A stretch of 63,517 nt of DNA from Anaerotignum sp. Its GTDB lineage: Bacteria > Bacillota > Clostridia > Lachnospirales > Anaerotignaceae. Positions 26,614 to 35,940 of the stretch are shown piece after piece. The notes below the pieces were generated by a model. The model had not been told where the DNA came from. It made no database searches and saw nothing but the letters and a program-made list of their open reading frames with translations. How positions within the stretch are numbered: position 1 is the stretch's first letter; every line of letters begins with the position of its first letter. A program made the position numbers and the translations under genes. Location: the NCBI RefSeq assembly GCF_030625865.1, contig NZ_DAOUQB010000014.1:1-63517 (forward strand). The letters are read 5' to 3'.

Positions 26614-28005
26614 ATGGCTAACATGAGTTTAGAAAAAATTAAAATGCCTGAACAGGCACCTGATATCAGAAATAAAAACTTTAAAGAAGTAGCACTGGGC
26701 TATACCGCCGAAATGGCAGTGGAAGAAGCAACTCGTTGCCTAAACTGTAAACATAAACCCTGTATAGAAGGATGTCCCGTAAACGTTCGTATTCCTGAGT
26801 TTATTGCAGAGGTTGCCAAGGGTGACTTTTTAGCAGCATATAAAGTTATCACTTCCACTAATTCTTTGCCTGCTGTTTGCGGTCGTGTTTGTCCTCAAGA
26901 AAGCCAGTGCGAAGCAAAATGTGTTCGCGGAATCAAAGGTGAAGCAGTTGCCATCGGTCGTTTGGAACGTTTTGTTGCCGATTGGTATATGGCAAATTGC
27001 AATGAAACCCCTGAAAAACCTGCACCCAACGGCAAAAAAGTCGCAGTCGTTGGCTCTGGTCCTTCCAGCCTTGCCTGTGCGGGAGATTTGGCAAAGGCAG
27101 GTTACGAAGTAACCGTATTTGAAGCCTTCCATAAAGCAGGCGGTGTTTTGGTATATGGCATTCCTGAATTTCGTCTGCCAAAGGGTATTGTGCAAAAAGA
27201 AATTGATACCCTTGCAGCTTTGGGCGTAAAATTCATGACAAATATGGTTATCGGTAAAGTTCTCTCCATTGATGAAATCATTGAAGAAATGGGCTTTGAA
27301 GCTGTATTTATCGGTACTGGCGCTGGGCTTCCCTCCTTTATGAATATCCCCGGGGAAGCATTGGTAGGCGTATACTCTGCAAATGAATATTTAACCAGAA
27401 TCAATCTGATGAAAGCTTATGAATCAGATTATGATACCCCCATCCGCAATAGCAAAGCTGTTGCCGTAGTAGGCGGCGGTAATGTTGCCATGGATGCCGC
27501 AAGATGTGCAAAACGCCTAGGTGCAGAACACGTTTATATTGTATATCGTCGTTCAGAAGCCGAAATGCCCGCACGTTTAGAGGAAGTACATCACGCAAAA
27601 GAGGAAGGTATTGAGTTCCACCTTCTTCGTAACCCTGTTCAGATTCTCAATAACGGAAAAGGACAGGTAAACGGAATTGAGTGCTTGAAAATGGAATTAG
27701 GGGAACCTGATGCCAGCGGCAGAAGACGCCCCGTTGCCATAGAAGGCTCCAACTATATCATTGATGTAGATACCGTAGTTATGTCCATCGGAACTTCTCC
27801 CAACCCTCTGATCAGAAGCACCACAAAGGGCCTGGAATCAAACAGAAAAGGTTGTTTGGTTGTCAATGAAGAAACAAATCAGACAACAAGAGAAGGCGTA
27901 TATGCCGGCGGCGATGCCGTAACCGGCGCCGCAACGGTAATCCTCGCAATGGGTGCAGGTAAAAAAGCAGCCACAGCCATTGATGATTATTTGAAAAATA
28001 AATAA
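26614..28005 (+). CDS. nfnB: NADH-dependent ferredoxin:NADP+ oxidoreductase, large subunit NfnB
   Basis: A 463-residue iron-sulfur flavoprotein similar to the small subunit of glutamate synthase. The N-terminal domain binds two [4Fe-4S] clusters through CLNCKHKPCIEGCPV and CGRVCPQESQCEAKCVRG; then come two nucleotide-binding folds, VAVVGSGPSSLACAGDLAKAG and AVAVVGGGNVAMDAARCAKR. Together with NfnA it bifurcates electrons from two NADPH to ferredoxin and NAD+. GltD-like annotation is the usual alternative, but no GOGAT large subunit is nearby and NfnA is. ATG follows AAGGGGGAG; a strong terminator ends the two-gene unit. Confidence 0.94.
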   Translation: MANMSLEKIKMPEQAPDIRNKNFKEVALGYTAEMAVEEATRCLNCKHKPCIEGCPVNVRIPEFIAEVAKGDFLAAYKVITSTNSLPAVCGRVCPQESQCEAKCVRGIKGEAVAIGRLERFVADWYMANCNETPEKPAPNGKKVAVVGSGPSSLACAGDLAKAGYEVTVFEAFHKAGGVLVYGIPEFRLPKGIVQKEIDTLAALGVKFMTNMVIGKVLSIDEIIEEMGFEAVFIGTGAGLPSFMNIPGEALVGVYSANEYLTRINLMKAYESDYDTPIRNSKAVAVVGGGNVAMDAARCAKRLGAEHVYIVYRRSEAEMPARLEEVHHAKEEGIEFHLLRNPVQILNNGKGQVNGIECLKMELGEPDASGRRRPVAIEGSNYIIDVDTVVMSIGTSPNPLIRSTTKGLESNRKGCLVVNEETNQTTREGVYAGGDAVTGAATVILAMGAGKKAATAIDDYLKNK

Positions 28006-28027
28006 TTTACATAATATGTGCACTTCA

Positions 28028-28057
28028 AAGGTACTGCAAATTTGCAGTACCTTTTTT
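28028..28057 (+). terminator. Terminator of nfnAB
   Basis: A perfect 13-bp inverted repeat, AAGGTACTGCAAA / TTTGCAGTACCTT (28028-28053), runs into six T, about 20 bases after the nfnB stop. Confidence 0.9.
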
Positions 28058-28067
28058 GAATAATTGG

Positions 28068-28158
28068 GCAGATTAAGACCGTAAGGGCTTCTCTGTCCAC
28101 CTTTCTTGGACAATGAACGGGCGATGTTAAATTACTTTCCTGGTTAATCTGCTTTTTC
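28068..28158 (+). other. Possible structured RNA between nfnB and the MBL gene
   Basis: GCAGATTAA (28068-28076) is an exact reverse complement of TTAATCTGC (28144-28152), which is followed by TTTTT. The enclosed 67 bases contain a second hairpin, TGTCC (28094-28098) / GGACA (28108-28112). The segment lies after a complete terminator and before the next promoter, so it would need its own promoter to be transcribed. It could also be a decayed insertion with short inverted ends. Confidence 0.25.
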
Positions 28159-28161
28159 TCC

Positions 28162-28190
28162 TTGGCGAACCCTTTTCGTTCTGCTATAAT
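28162..28190 (+). promoter_or_regulatory. Predicted promoter of the MBL hydrolase gene
   Basis: TTGGCG (28162-28167) and a perfect TATAAT (28185-28190) are separated by 17 bases, with the gene starting at 28244. Confidence 0.7.
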
Positions 28191-28243
28191 CTATAAAGAT
28201 AAATACTAAAGTTTTAAAACCTAATGATAAAGGAGGCTCTCCC

Positions 28244-28852
28244 ATGAAAATTAAAGTTCTTCCAATGGGCTCAATCGGGACAAACTGCTATGTAGTTTCC
28301 GATGATGCAGGCAATGCTGCAATCATCGACTGTGATGGAGACCCTAGGCCAATGTTTTTCTATATCTCCGAACATAACCTGAAACCCACCCATATCCTGC
28401 TTACCCATGGCCATTATGACCATATTGGTGCCGTAAAAGCAGTGAAGGAACAGTATGGCTGTAAGGTTGTTGCAGGAAAGGATGAAATTCGTGTTTTGAC
28501 CGACCCCGCTGCAAACTGCTCCATTTTCTCTGGCGGCGCAATGACCGTACTCCCTGATGAATTTGTGTCCGACGGCGACAGCATAACTGTAGGAGAAATG
28601 AAGTTTCAAGTTCTCTTTACTCCCGGACATACAGAAGGAAGTCTTTGCTATATTTTTGAAGATACTATTTTTTCAGGAGATACTCTATTTCAAGGCTCCT
28701 GCGGCAGAACAGATTTGCCAACGGGAGATTGGTCTACCATTTTATCCTCTTTAAAACGACTGAGAGACCTTCCGGGGGATTATACTGTATATCCTGGTCA
28801 TGGTCCCTCCACAACCTTAGGAATCGAAAGAAGCTCAAATCCCTTTATGTAA
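28244..28852 (+). CDS. MBL-fold metallo-hydrolase (glyoxalase II-like)
   Basis: A 202-residue metallo-beta-lactamase-fold hydrolase. The metal ligands are all visible: LTHGHYDHIGA (HxHxDH), TPGHTEGSLCY, FSGDTLFQ, and VYPGHGPST. Size and motif spacing fit the YqgX/glyoxalase II-like thioesterase group, commonly annotated hydroxyacylglutathione hydrolase, although Clostridia generally lack glutathione, so the true substrate is unknown. ATG follows AAAGGAGG. A terminator-like hairpin separates it from glpK. Confidence 0.92.
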   Translation: MKIKVLPMGSIGTNCYVVSDDAGNAAIIDCDGDPRPMFFYISEHNLKPTHILLTHGHYDHIGAVKAVKEQYGCKVVAGKDEIRVLTDPAANCSIFSGGAMTVLPDEFVSDGDSITVGEMKFQVLFTPGHTEGSLCYIFEDTIFSGDTLFQGSCGRTDLPTGDWSTILSSLKRLRDLPGDYTVYPGHGPSTTLGIERSSNPFM

Positions 28853-28858
28853 GTAAAA

Positions 28859-28891
28859 ATAACCCTGTCCTTTTTTGGAACGGGGTTTTTC
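28859..28891 (+). terminator. Terminator between the MBL gene and glpK
   Basis: AACCCTGTCC and GGAACGGGGTT (28861-28886, with a mismatch and G-U pairs) form a hairpin followed by five T, immediately after the MBL stop and just ahead of the glpK ribosome site. Confidence 0.6.
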
Positions 28892-28912
28892 TGCCAAAAA
28901 AGGAGGCTTTAT

Positions 28913-30397
28913 ATGAAATATATCCTCTCTCTGGATCAAGGTACTACCAGCTCCCGCTCCATTTTATTTAATCAACAGGGTCAGGCAGTTTGTACGGCTC
29001 AAAAAGAATTTACTCAGTTCTATCCTCATCAAGGTTGGGTAGAGCATGACCCCATGGAAATTTGGCAAACACAATTAGAAACTGCCAGAGAAGTCACCGA
29101 AAAAATGGGCATCTCCGCAGAAGATATTCATGCCATCGGCATTACCAACCAAAGAGAAACTACCATCTTGTGGGACAAGCGCAACGGACGACCTCTATAT
29201 AATGGAATCGTTTGGCAGTGCCGCCGTACCGCCCCTTTTTGCGACAAATTAAAAGAGCAGGGTTATACAAATTTTTTCCGTGAAAAAACAGGTCTTTTAA
29301 TCGACGCTTATTTCTCCGCAACAAAAATCAAATGGATTCTGGAGAACGTTTCCGGCGCAAAGGAATTGGCATCCAAGGGAAACTTGCTTTTCGGTACCAT
29401 AGATACATGGCTGATTTGGAACCTAACAGGAGGACAAGTTCATGCAACCGATTATTCCAATGCCTCTCGAACCATGCTTTTTAATATACACACCCTTACC
29501 TGGGATAAGGAAATATTGGATTTGTTAGAAATCCCTCAAAATATCCTGCCAAAAGTTGTTCCCTCTTCAGGAATTTTAGGCCATACCCTTCCCGCCCTCT
29601 TGGGTACCCCTATCCCTATTGCCGGCGTTGCCGGTGACCAACAGGCGGCATTATTCGGACAAGCCTGTTATTCCCCCGGCACCGCAAAAAACACTTATGG
29701 AACAGGTTGCTTTTTACTGATGAATACAGGAGATACGCCCGTTAAATCGAAAAATGGCTTACTCACCACCATCGCCTGGGGTATGGATAATAAAATCACC
29801 TATGCCTTGGAAGGTTCTGTCTTTGTTGCCGGTGCAGCAATTCAATGGCTGCGAGATGAATTAAAAATGATATCCTCGGCAGCGGAAACAGAGGGCCTTT
29901 GCCGTTCGGTAGAAGATACCTGCGGTGTTTATTTGGTTCCTGCTTTTACAGGGTTGGGGGCGCCCTACTGGGATCCCTATGCCAGAGGCATATTAACAGG
30001 CTTGACCAGAGGGGCAAATCGTGCCCATATTGTACGGGCCGCTGTGGAATCCATGGCATACCAAACCTATGATGTGCTTCACGCCATGGAGCAGGATGCA
30101 GAACTTCCCCTGGCAGAACTTCGGGTAGATGGCGGTGCCGCCGCAAATGCCTTTTTACTGCAATTTCAATCAGATATTACAGGCGTTCCCGTTTTGCGCC
30201 CCTCCACCTTGGAAACCACAGCTTTGGGCGCCGCGTATTTGGCAGGGCTTGCCGTTGGATATTGGAAAAATCTCACGGAAATCAGAAGAAACTGGCAAAT
30301 ATCTCGTGTTTACTCTCCTCAAATCACAAAGGAAGCATCAGAATTAAAATACAATGCCTGGAAAAACGCCGTAAATCAGGCTCTTTGCAAAAAATGA
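28913..30397 (+). CDS. glpK: Glycerol kinase
   Basis: A 494-residue FGGY-family kinase that phosphorylates glycerol to sn-glycerol-3-phosphate with ATP in the cytosol. [15 protein letters not shown] is the N-terminal phosphate-binding loop, [27 protein letters not shown] the substrate site, and [27 protein letters not shown] plus [17 protein letters not shown] complete the ATPase domain. Length is standard. No glycerol facilitator or glycerol-3-phosphate dehydrogenase is adjacent, so the gene is a lone kinase; upstream is the MBL gene behind a terminator-like hairpin. ATG follows AAGGAGG. Confidence 0.97.
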   Translation: MKYILSLDQGTTSSRSILFNQQGQAVCTAQKEFTQFYPHQGWVEHDPMEIWQTQLETAREVTEKMGISAEDIHAIGITNQRETTILWDKRNGRPLYNGIVWQCRRTAPFCDKLKEQGYTNFFREKTGLLIDAYFSATKIKWILENVSGAKELASKGNLLFGTIDTWLIWNLTGGQVHATDYSNASRTMLFNIHTLTWDKEILDLLEIPQNILPKVVPSSGILGHTLPALLGTPIPIAGVAGDQQAALFGQACYSPGTAKNTYGTGCFLLMNTGDTPVKSKNGLLTTIAWGMDNKITYALEGSVFVAGAAIQWLRDELKMISSAAETEGLCRSVEDTCGVYLVPAFTGLGAPYWDPYARGILTGLTRGANRAHIVRAAVESMAYQTYDVLHAMEQDAELPLAELRVDGGAAANAFLLQFQSDITGVPVLRPSTLETTALGAAYLAGLAVGYWKNLTEIRRNWQISRVYSPQITKEASELKYNAWKNAVNQALCKK

Positions 30398-30430
30398 CGA
30401 AACAACATATAGTATTTTTTTCATTTTATA

Positions 30431-30459
30431 TTGAAAAATAACACAATATGTGCTAAATT
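30431..30459 (+). promoter_or_regulatory. Promoter of the nrdD-nrdG-dut group with a possible NrdR-like box
   Basis: TTGAAA (30431-30436) and TAAATT (30454-30459) are 17 bases apart. The spacer holds ACACAATATGTGCT (30441-30454), a CACA-ATA-TGTG palindrome resembling an NrdR box. A weaker similar sequence at 30402-30415 is centred 39 bases upstream, not the usual three helical turns, so NrdR control is only tentative. Confidence 0.4.
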
Positions 30460-30542
30460 TATAGTCAGCGATAAAAAGGGAGTCCACCCAATCTTATCCC
30501 ATTTTTAATATAGCCTTTGTCTATAAAGGAGGAGAAAATCTT

Positions 30543-32660
30543 ATGTATGTAATAAAAAAAGACAATACCCATGAACCCTGGAATGTTCAGAAAGTAGTCA
30601 TCGCAGTCAATAAATCCGCTTACCGTGCCTTGGTAAAATTTACCCAAAAAGAACTGGACTTTTTGTGCAAATACGTCGAGGAAAAGGCCTATTCCTTGGG
30701 CAAGGAAGGCATCCCCATTGCCGAGATGCATAATATCGTGGAATCCGCTTTGGAGCAAGTAAAGCCTGAGGTTGCAAAAAGTTATCGAGATTATCGTAAC
30801 TATAAACAAGACTTTGTGAAAATGCTGGATGAGGTTTATAAAAAGAGCCAATCCATAATGTATATTGGAGATAAAGAAAACAGCAATACCGATAGTGCTT
30901 TGGTTTCCACAAAACGAAGCCTTGTTTTCAACCAGCTCAATAAAGAACTATATCAAAAATTCTTTATGACCACAGAAGAATTGCAGGCTTGTCGTGACGG
31001 CTATATTTATGTTCATGATATGTCCGCCCGCAGAGATACCATGAATTGCTGTCTTTTTGATGTAAAAGCCGTGCTGGAGGACGGTTTTGAAATGGGCAAC
31101 CTTTGGTATAACGAGCCAAAAACCTTAAATGTTGCCTTTGACGTTATCGGCGATATTGTTCTCTCCGCTGCCAGCCAACAATATGGCGGTTTTACGGTGC
31201 CATCCGTTGACCTGCTTTTAGAGCCTTATGCAGAAAAAAGCTATGAAAAATTCTATCGCCGTTATATTGATATCGGCCTGACTCCAAAAGTGGCCGACCG
31301 TGAAGCCATGGCAGATATTTTGAATGACTTTGAACAAGGCTTTCAAGGCTGGGAATATAAGTTCAATACCGTTGCCTCCAGCCGTGGCGATTACCCCTTT
31401 ATTACCATGACCTTCGGCACAGGTATGGGTAAATTTGCAAAATTAGCGTCTATTACCATGCTCAATGTCCGCCGCAAGGGACAGGGCAAGAAAAACTGCA
31501 AAAAACCCGTCCTTTTCCCTAAACTGGTATTTCTCTATGATGAAAACCTCCATGGAAAAGGTAAAGAATTGGAAGATGTTTTTGAAGCGGGCATCCTTTG
31601 TTCTTCAAAAAGCATGTACCCAGATTGGTTGAGCCTGACCGGAGACGGCTATGTAGCAGATATATATAAAAAATACGGCAGAATTATCAGTCCTATGGGT
31701 TGCCGTGCCTTTTTATCCCCTTGGTTTGAACGAGGGGGCATGGAGCCTGCTGATGCACAGGATAAGCCTGTTTTTGTGGGACGTTTCAATATCGGGGCTG
31801 TCAGCCTGCACTTACCCATGATTTATGCAAAAGCAAAACAGGAAAGCAAACCTTTTTATGAAGTTTTAGACTATTATTTGGAATTAATTCGTAATCTCCA
31901 TATCCGCACCTATGCCTATTTAGGAGAAATGCGTGCCTCAACCAACCCCTTGGCGTATTGTGAAGGCGGTTTTTACGGCGGTCAATTAAACCTGCACGAT
32001 AAAATTAAACCTCTTTTGAAAGCTGCAACTGCCTCCTTTGGTATAACTGCTTTAAATGAGCTTCAAGAGCTGTATAATGGCAAATCCTTAGTGGAAGACG
32101 GTCAGTTTGCCATTGATACATTGGCCCATATTAACGAAAAAATTGCGCAGTTTAAAGTGGAGGACGGTAATCTTTATGCCATTTACGGAACCCCAGCCGA
32201 AAGCCTTTGCGGCTTGCAGGTAACACAATTCCGTAAAAAATACGGTGTCATTGAACATGTTTCTGACAGACCCTATATCAGCAACAGCTTCCATTGCCAT
32301 GTAACGGAAGAACTCACTCCCATTGAGAAGCAAAATCTGGAAAATCGTTTTTGGGATTTATTTAATGGCGGAAAAATTCAGTATGTGAAATATCCCATTG
32401 AATATAATTTAGATGCCATTCGCACGCTGATACGTCGTGCCATGAAAATGGGCTTTTATGAAGGCGTAAATCTTTCCTTGGCATATTGTGACGATTGTGG
32501 TCATCAGGAATTGGAAATGGAGGTTTGCCCCAAATGCGGAAGTCATAACTTAACAAAAATCGACCGTATGAACGGCTATCTTTCCTACTCCAGAGTAAAA
32601 GGTGATACCCGTCTTAATGAAGCAAAAATGGCAGAAATCGCAGAAAGGAAGAGTATGTAA
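30543..32660 (+). CDS. nrdD: Anaerobic ribonucleoside-triphosphate reductase
   Basis: A class III ribonucleotide reductase of 705 residues that makes dNTPs from NTPs with a glycyl radical, active only without oxygen. Residues 1-95 form an ATP-cone regulatory domain (KKDNTHEPWNVQKVVIAVNK); RDTMNCCLFD carries the conserved active-site cysteines; the C-terminal zinc site is CDDCGHQELEMEVCPKCGSHN; and RMNGYLSYSR contains the radical glycine close to the C-terminus. ATG follows AAAGGAGGAG. nrdG starts four bases after the stop. Confidence 0.97.
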   Translation: MYVIKKDNTHEPWNVQKVVIAVNKSAYRALVKFTQKELDFLCKYVEEKAYSLGKEGIPIAEMHNIVESALEQVKPEVAKSYRDYRNYKQDFVKMLDEVYKKSQSIMYIGDKENSNTDSALVSTKRSLVFNQLNKELYQKFFMTTEELQACRDGYIYVHDMSARRDTMNCCLFDVKAVLEDGFEMGNLWYNEPKTLNVAFDVIGDIVLSAASQQYGGFTVPSVDLLLEPYAEKSYEKFYRRYIDIGLTPKVADREAMADILNDFEQGFQGWEYKFNTVASSRGDYPFITMTFGTGMGKFAKLASITMLNVRRKGQGKKNCKKPVLFPKLVFLYDENLHGKGKELEDVFEAGILCSSKSMYPDWLSLTGDGYVADIYKKYGRIISPMGCRAFLSPWFERGGMEPADAQDKPVFVGRFNIGAVSLHLPMIYAKAKQESKPFYEVLDYYLELIRNLHIRTYAYLGEMRASTNPLAYCEGGFYGGQLNLHDKIKPLLKAATASFGITALNELQELYNGKSLVEDGQFAIDTLAHINEKIAQFKVEDGNLYAIYGTPAESLCGLQVTQFRKKYGVIEHVSDRPYISNSFHCHVTEELTPIEKQNLENRFWDLFNGGKIQYVKYPIEYNLDAIRTLIRRAMKMGFYEGVNLSLAYCDDCGHQELEMEVCPKCGSHNLTKIDRMNGYLSYSRVKGDTRLNEAKMAEIAERKSM

Positions 32661-32663
32661 CTT

Positions 32664-33158
32664 ATGCGTTATCATAATATAACAAAGGATGACATGCTAA
32701 ATGGCGAAGGCCTTCGTATTGTACTTTGGGTTTCTGGCTGTGACCATGGTTGCAAGGGCTGCCATAACCCCATCACTTGGGACCCCAACGGAGGGATTGT
32801 CTTTGATACGGCAGCACAAGATGAGCTTTTTGAAGCCTTAAATCACGATTACATCAGCGGAATCACCTTTAGCGGCGGTGACCCCCTGTATTTGGGAAAC
32901 AGAAAAGATGTGACAGCGTTGGCAAAACTGATAAAAGCGCGCTTCCCTCATAAAAACACTTGGTTGTATACCGGTTACCGTTGGGAAGAAATCAGTGCAT
33001 TGCCGGTAATGGAATATATTGATGTTTTGGTGGACGGTCGTTTCGTAGAAGATTTGAAAGATCCAAAGCTTCATTGGAAAGGAAGCTTTAACCAAAGAAT
33101 TATAGATGTACAAAAATCAATAAAAAATAACTCCCTCTATCTTTATCATGCAGAGTAA
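32664..33158 (+). CDS. nrdG: Anaerobic ribonucleotide reductase activating protein (radical SAM)
   Basis: A 164-residue radical-SAM activase that installs the glycyl radical on NrdD. The [4Fe-4S] ligands are in SGCDHGCKGCHNP (CxxxCxxC), followed by the GGDP motif (TFSGGDPLYLGN) that contacts SAM. The start ATG lies four bases past the nrdD stop with a ribosome site inside the nrdD end, giving tight coupling. Length is typical. Confidence 0.97.
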   Translation: MRYHNITKDDMLNGEGLRIVLWVSGCDHGCKGCHNPITWDPNGGIVFDTAAQDELFEALNHDYISGITFSGGDPLYLGNRKDVTALAKLIKARFPHKNTWLYTGYRWEEISALPVMEYIDVLVDGRFVEDLKDPKLHWKGSFNQRIIDVQKSIKNNSLYLYHAE

Positions 33159-33173
33159 CAGAAAGGAAAAATT

Positions 33174-33608
33174 ATGGAAACCATTAGAATCAAATACCTC
33201 AGTGACAAAATCGAAAAGCTCCGCTATATAGATGGTAAATCTGACTGGATTGACCTCAGGGCAGCAGAAAGAATAGAATTGAAGCAGGGAGAATTTCGCC
33301 TCATTCCCTTGGGCATTGCAATGGAGTTGCCCAAAGGCTTTGAAGCCCATATTGTTCCTAGAAGTTCCACCTTTAAAAATTTCGGAGTGATCCAAACAAA
33401 CCACTGCGGCATTGTGGATGAAAGCTATTGCGGCAATAACGATCAATGGTTTTTCCCCGCTTTGGCAATGAAAGATACCGTAATCGAGGAAAACGATCGT
33501 ATCTGCCAATTCCGTATTTTTGAGCATCAACCTGCTATCGCCTTTGAGGAAACGGATAACTTAAGTAATAAAAACAGGGGAGGCATTGGCTCCACCGGTA
33601 AAAAATAA
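33174..33608 (+). CDS. dut: dUTP diphosphatase
   Basis: A 144-residue trimeric-type dUTPase that hydrolyses dUTP to dUMP and pyrophosphate, keeping uracil out of DNA and feeding dTMP synthesis. Five motifs can be followed: the N-terminal [15 protein letters not shown] region, [11 protein letters not shown] (motif 2), [20 protein letters not shown] (motif 3), [12 protein letters not shown] (motif 4), and the C-terminal P-loop-like [10 protein letters not shown] (motif 5). It starts 15 bases after nrdG, in line with a nucleotide-supply operon. Confidence 0.96.
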   Translation: METIRIKYLSDKIEKLRYIDGKSDWIDLRAAERIELKQGEFRLIPLGIAMELPKGFEAHIVPRSSTFKNFGVIQTNHCGIVDESYCGNNDQWFFPALAMKDTVIEENDRICQFRIFEHQPAIAFEETDNLSNKNRGGIGSTGKK

Positions 33609-33632
33609 TCAGTGAAATGAGGTGCATCCATT

Positions 33633-34454
33633 GTGGGACGAAGATTGTTTTGTGAAATATCTCCTCTAACTTATAAAATTTCAAGGGGAAAGTGTGTTGT
33701 GGTGCGACATTTGAAAAATATTATAAGTAAAGAAAAGTTTGCAAAAACAAAGTCCCCTGTAGATTTGCCCTATAAAATATTTTCCCACACTTCTTTGATG
33801 CGTCGAAAACTGGGAAATGTAGATAAAGCACTTCAGGAAAATAAGGTTTCTAACCTTTCCCTGGCTGTACCTCTGGTAAATGGCATACTGATTGGCCCCG
33901 GTGAAACTTTTTCATTCTGGAAACTAGTTGGCAATACCTCCATAGCAAAAGGGTATAAAGCAGGGCTTTCTATTAAAATGGGCAGCCCATCAAAAGATAT
34001 TGGCGGTGGGATGTGTCAGCTTACAAATCTTATTCATTGGATGGTTCTGCATACACCCCTAACGGTTACAGAGCGGCATCACCATGATCAACTGGATTTG
34101 TTCCCCGATTTTAAGCGGCAAGTCCCTTTTGGCATAGGTACCTCCATCGTCTATAATTATTTTGACTATCGATTTAAAAACAATACATCTGCTACATACC
34201 AAATTTTTATTTATCAAACCGAAGAAGATCTTTGTGGAGAATTGAGAGCAGATGAAAACCAATCCTATGTATATCACATATATACGGAACATGAATTTTT
34301 TTCCAAAGAAGAGGATGGTATATACCGCAATGGTACCATTTACCGCGAAACGATAAATGCAAATACCAATGTTTGTATCGAAAAAGAATTATTGCAAAAA
34401 AACCATGCAAAAGTAACCTATGATACTACCAACTTAATCATACAAAATTCATGA
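33633..34454 (+). CDS. VanW family protein
   Basis: A 273-residue VanW-family protein. The conserved core is present: NGILIGPGETFSFWKLVGNTS, KDIGGGMCQLTNLIHWMVLHTPLTVTERHHH, and VPFGIGTSIVYNYFDYRFKNN. VanW occurs beside some vancomycin-resistance clusters, but the family is widespread and its role is unknown; no van genes are here. There is no obvious signal peptide. Translation starts at GTG 33633, seven bases after GAGGTG. It follows dut by 24 bases and ends at a bidirectional terminator, so it is probably the last gene of the nrdDG-dut transcript. Confidence 0.88.
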   Translation: MGRRLFCEISPLTYKISRGKCVVVRHLKNIISKEKFAKTKSPVDLPYKIFSHTSLMRRKLGNVDKALQENKVSNLSLAVPLVNGILIGPGETFSFWKLVGNTSIAKGYKAGLSIKMGSPSKDIGGGMCQLTNLIHWMVLHTPLTVTERHHHDQLDLFPDFKRQVPFGIGTSIVYNYFDYRFKNNTSATYQIFIYQTEEDLCGELRADENQSYVYHIYTEHEFFSKEEDGIYRNGTIYRETINANTNVCIEKELLQKNHAKVTYDTTNLIIQNS

Positions 34455-34497
34455 TAAAAAAACGTTCCATTTCTTTTGAAAATGGAACGTTTTTTGT
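34455..34497. terminator. Bidirectional terminator between vanW-family and GNAT genes
   Basis: AACGTTCCATTT and AAATGGAACGTT (34461-34491) form a 12-bp stem around a short loop, flanked by A-runs left and T-runs right, serving both convergent genes. Confidence 0.9.
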
Positions 34498-34503
34498 CAC
34501 TTT

Positions 34504-34989
34504 TTATAATTTTATTGTCATTTGAATCACATCATCTGTGATATTACCAATGGTAAGGCCATTTTTCACTGTACCTACTTCCGAAAACCCCATGCTTAGA
34601 TATAATCCAATGGCTCTCTCGTTACTGCCACGAACCTCAAGATCAATTCGCTGATATCCAAACTTTTTTCCATGTTCCAATATCGCCCGAACCAAACGTT
34701 TGCCGATTCCCTTGCCACGATAATCCTTCAGTACTCCAAGCCCAAGATAACCTATTTCCTCTGCCTTGGGTTGCGCATCGCACCATCCAACAACTTGATT
34801 TGTATCTGTATTAACAGCCAAAAGAAAGGGTATTTTCTTCTGGATGGAATTCCTCATAAAGGGGATTGTCTCTTCTATAGGAAATCCCTCCAGTTTCGCC
34901 AAATAAATTTTTTCTCTAGCTACGGCGTCTAGTGCTTCGCTATAAGAAATAATATATGCCTCTGTAGGTTCAATAAAGGTCACTTCCAT
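34504..34989 (-). CDS. GNAT family N-acetyltransferase
   Basis: A 161-residue acetyltransferase of the GNAT fold. The acetyl-CoA pyrophosphate loop is LGVLKDYRGKGIGKRLVRAIL (R-G-K-G-I-G) near residue 90; beta-bulge and C-terminal elements RIDLEVRGSNERAIGLYLSMGFSEVG complete the domain and resemble RimI/YhhY-like enzymes acting on amines or protein N-termini. Substrate unknown. The second of two adjacent ATGs (34989) is better spaced from GAGGTG. Convergent with the VanW gene and 30 bases downstream of metQ, so it could be read from the metNIQ transcript. Confidence 0.9.
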   Translation of the reverse strand: MEVTFIEPTEAYIISYSEALDAVAREKIYLAKLEGFPIEETIPFMRNSIQKKIPFLLAVNTDTNQVVGWCDAQPKAEEIGYLGLGVLKDYRGKGIGKRLVRAILEHGKKFGYQRIDLEVRGSNERAIGLYLSMGFSEVGTVKNGLTIGNITDDVIQMTIKL

Positions 34990-35018
34990 CATATCACCTC
35001 ATAATAGAATACTTCTGC

Positions 35019-35876
35019 TTAGTTCTTCGTTGTAGGCGCAACGGCACCCCCATAAGTGTTGTTGATATAATCTGCTACGGTCTGGCTGTTTAACACCTCA
35101 AGCAAAGTAACCAACTCAGGTCTTGTTTCATCCCCACTTCTTACTGCAATAATATTTGCATACGTTGTTGCTGCCAAGGAATCTGCTGCTTCAATTGCCA
35201 ATGCATCCTCAGTCTTCAAGCCATTCTGCATTGCATAATTGCCATTGATAACTGCGATATCCAAATCTCCAATGGATAAAGGCAACTGTGCTGCTTCCAT
35301 CTCAATGATTTCAATATTCTTAGGATTTTCCTTAATATCAAGCTTTGTTGCAGAAATACCTGCTTCAGGATCCAATGTAATCAAACCATTGGACTCCAGC
35401 AATAATAAAGCACGACCGCCGTTGGTGCCGTCCGCAGGAATACCAACCTTTGCTCCATCAGGCAAATCTGCTAAATCTGTTACACTTTTACTGTAAATAC
35501 CCATGGGTTCGTAATGCACCGTTCCTAAGCTTACAAGGTTTGTGCCATGTTCCTCATTAAAGGAATCAAGATAAGGTAAGTGCTGGAAATAGTTAGCATC
35601 CAAATCGCCGTTGTCCAAAGCCAGGTTTGGCTGAACGTAATCCGTAAACTCAACAACTTCCAAGTTAATACCCTTTGCAGCCAATTCTTCCTTAGCAGCA
35701 TTTAAAATTTCTGCATGAGGTGTAGGAGAAGCGCCAATTTTTAATGTAATGGCTTCTGTCTCTGTAGCCGCATTGGCAGCATCGTTTGCGTCTGCCGCTT
35801 TATCTGTTTTGCTGCCGCAACCGGCAACCCCCAGTGCTAAAGCACCTGTCAATAATAGTGCAAAAAACTTCTTCAT
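35019..35876 (-). CDS. metQ: D-/L-methionine ABC transporter binding lipoprotein
   Basis: A 285-residue NlpA/MetQ-family lipoprotein that captures methionine outside the membrane. The signal MKKFFALLLTGALALGVAGC includes lipobox VAGC; the mature chain has LKIGASPTPHAEILNAAKEEL and DANYFQHLPYLDSFNEEHGTN, hallmark stretches of the family. ATG at 35876 follows GGAGGAA; the open frame upstream overlaps the metI end and is not used. It is the last of three genes metN-metI-metQ controlled by a T-box leader. Confidence 0.95.
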   Translation of the reverse strand: MKKFFALLLTGALALGVAGCGSKTDKAADANDAANAATETEAITLKIGASPTPHAEILNAAKEELAAKGINLEVVEFTDYVQPNLALDNGDLDANYFQHLPYLDSFNEEHGTNLVSLGTVHYEPMGIYSKSVTDLADLPDGAKVGIPADGTNGGRALLLLESNGLITLDPEAGISATKLDIKENPKNIEIIEMEAAQLPLSIGDLDIAVINGNYAMQNGLKTEDALAIEAADSLAATTYANIIAVRSGDETRPELVTLLEVLNSQTVADYINNTYGGAVAPTTKN

Positions 35877-35940
35877 AATACAATTCCTCCTTATTTTCCT
35901 TTTTTTCATTCTTTCTTTATTTTGAAACCCTTGGCTAGGT

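Noticed and set aside
33633-34454. VanW family gene as evidence of vancomycin resistance
   Set aside because: The family is widespread and no van ligase, dehydrogenase or regulator is nearby.
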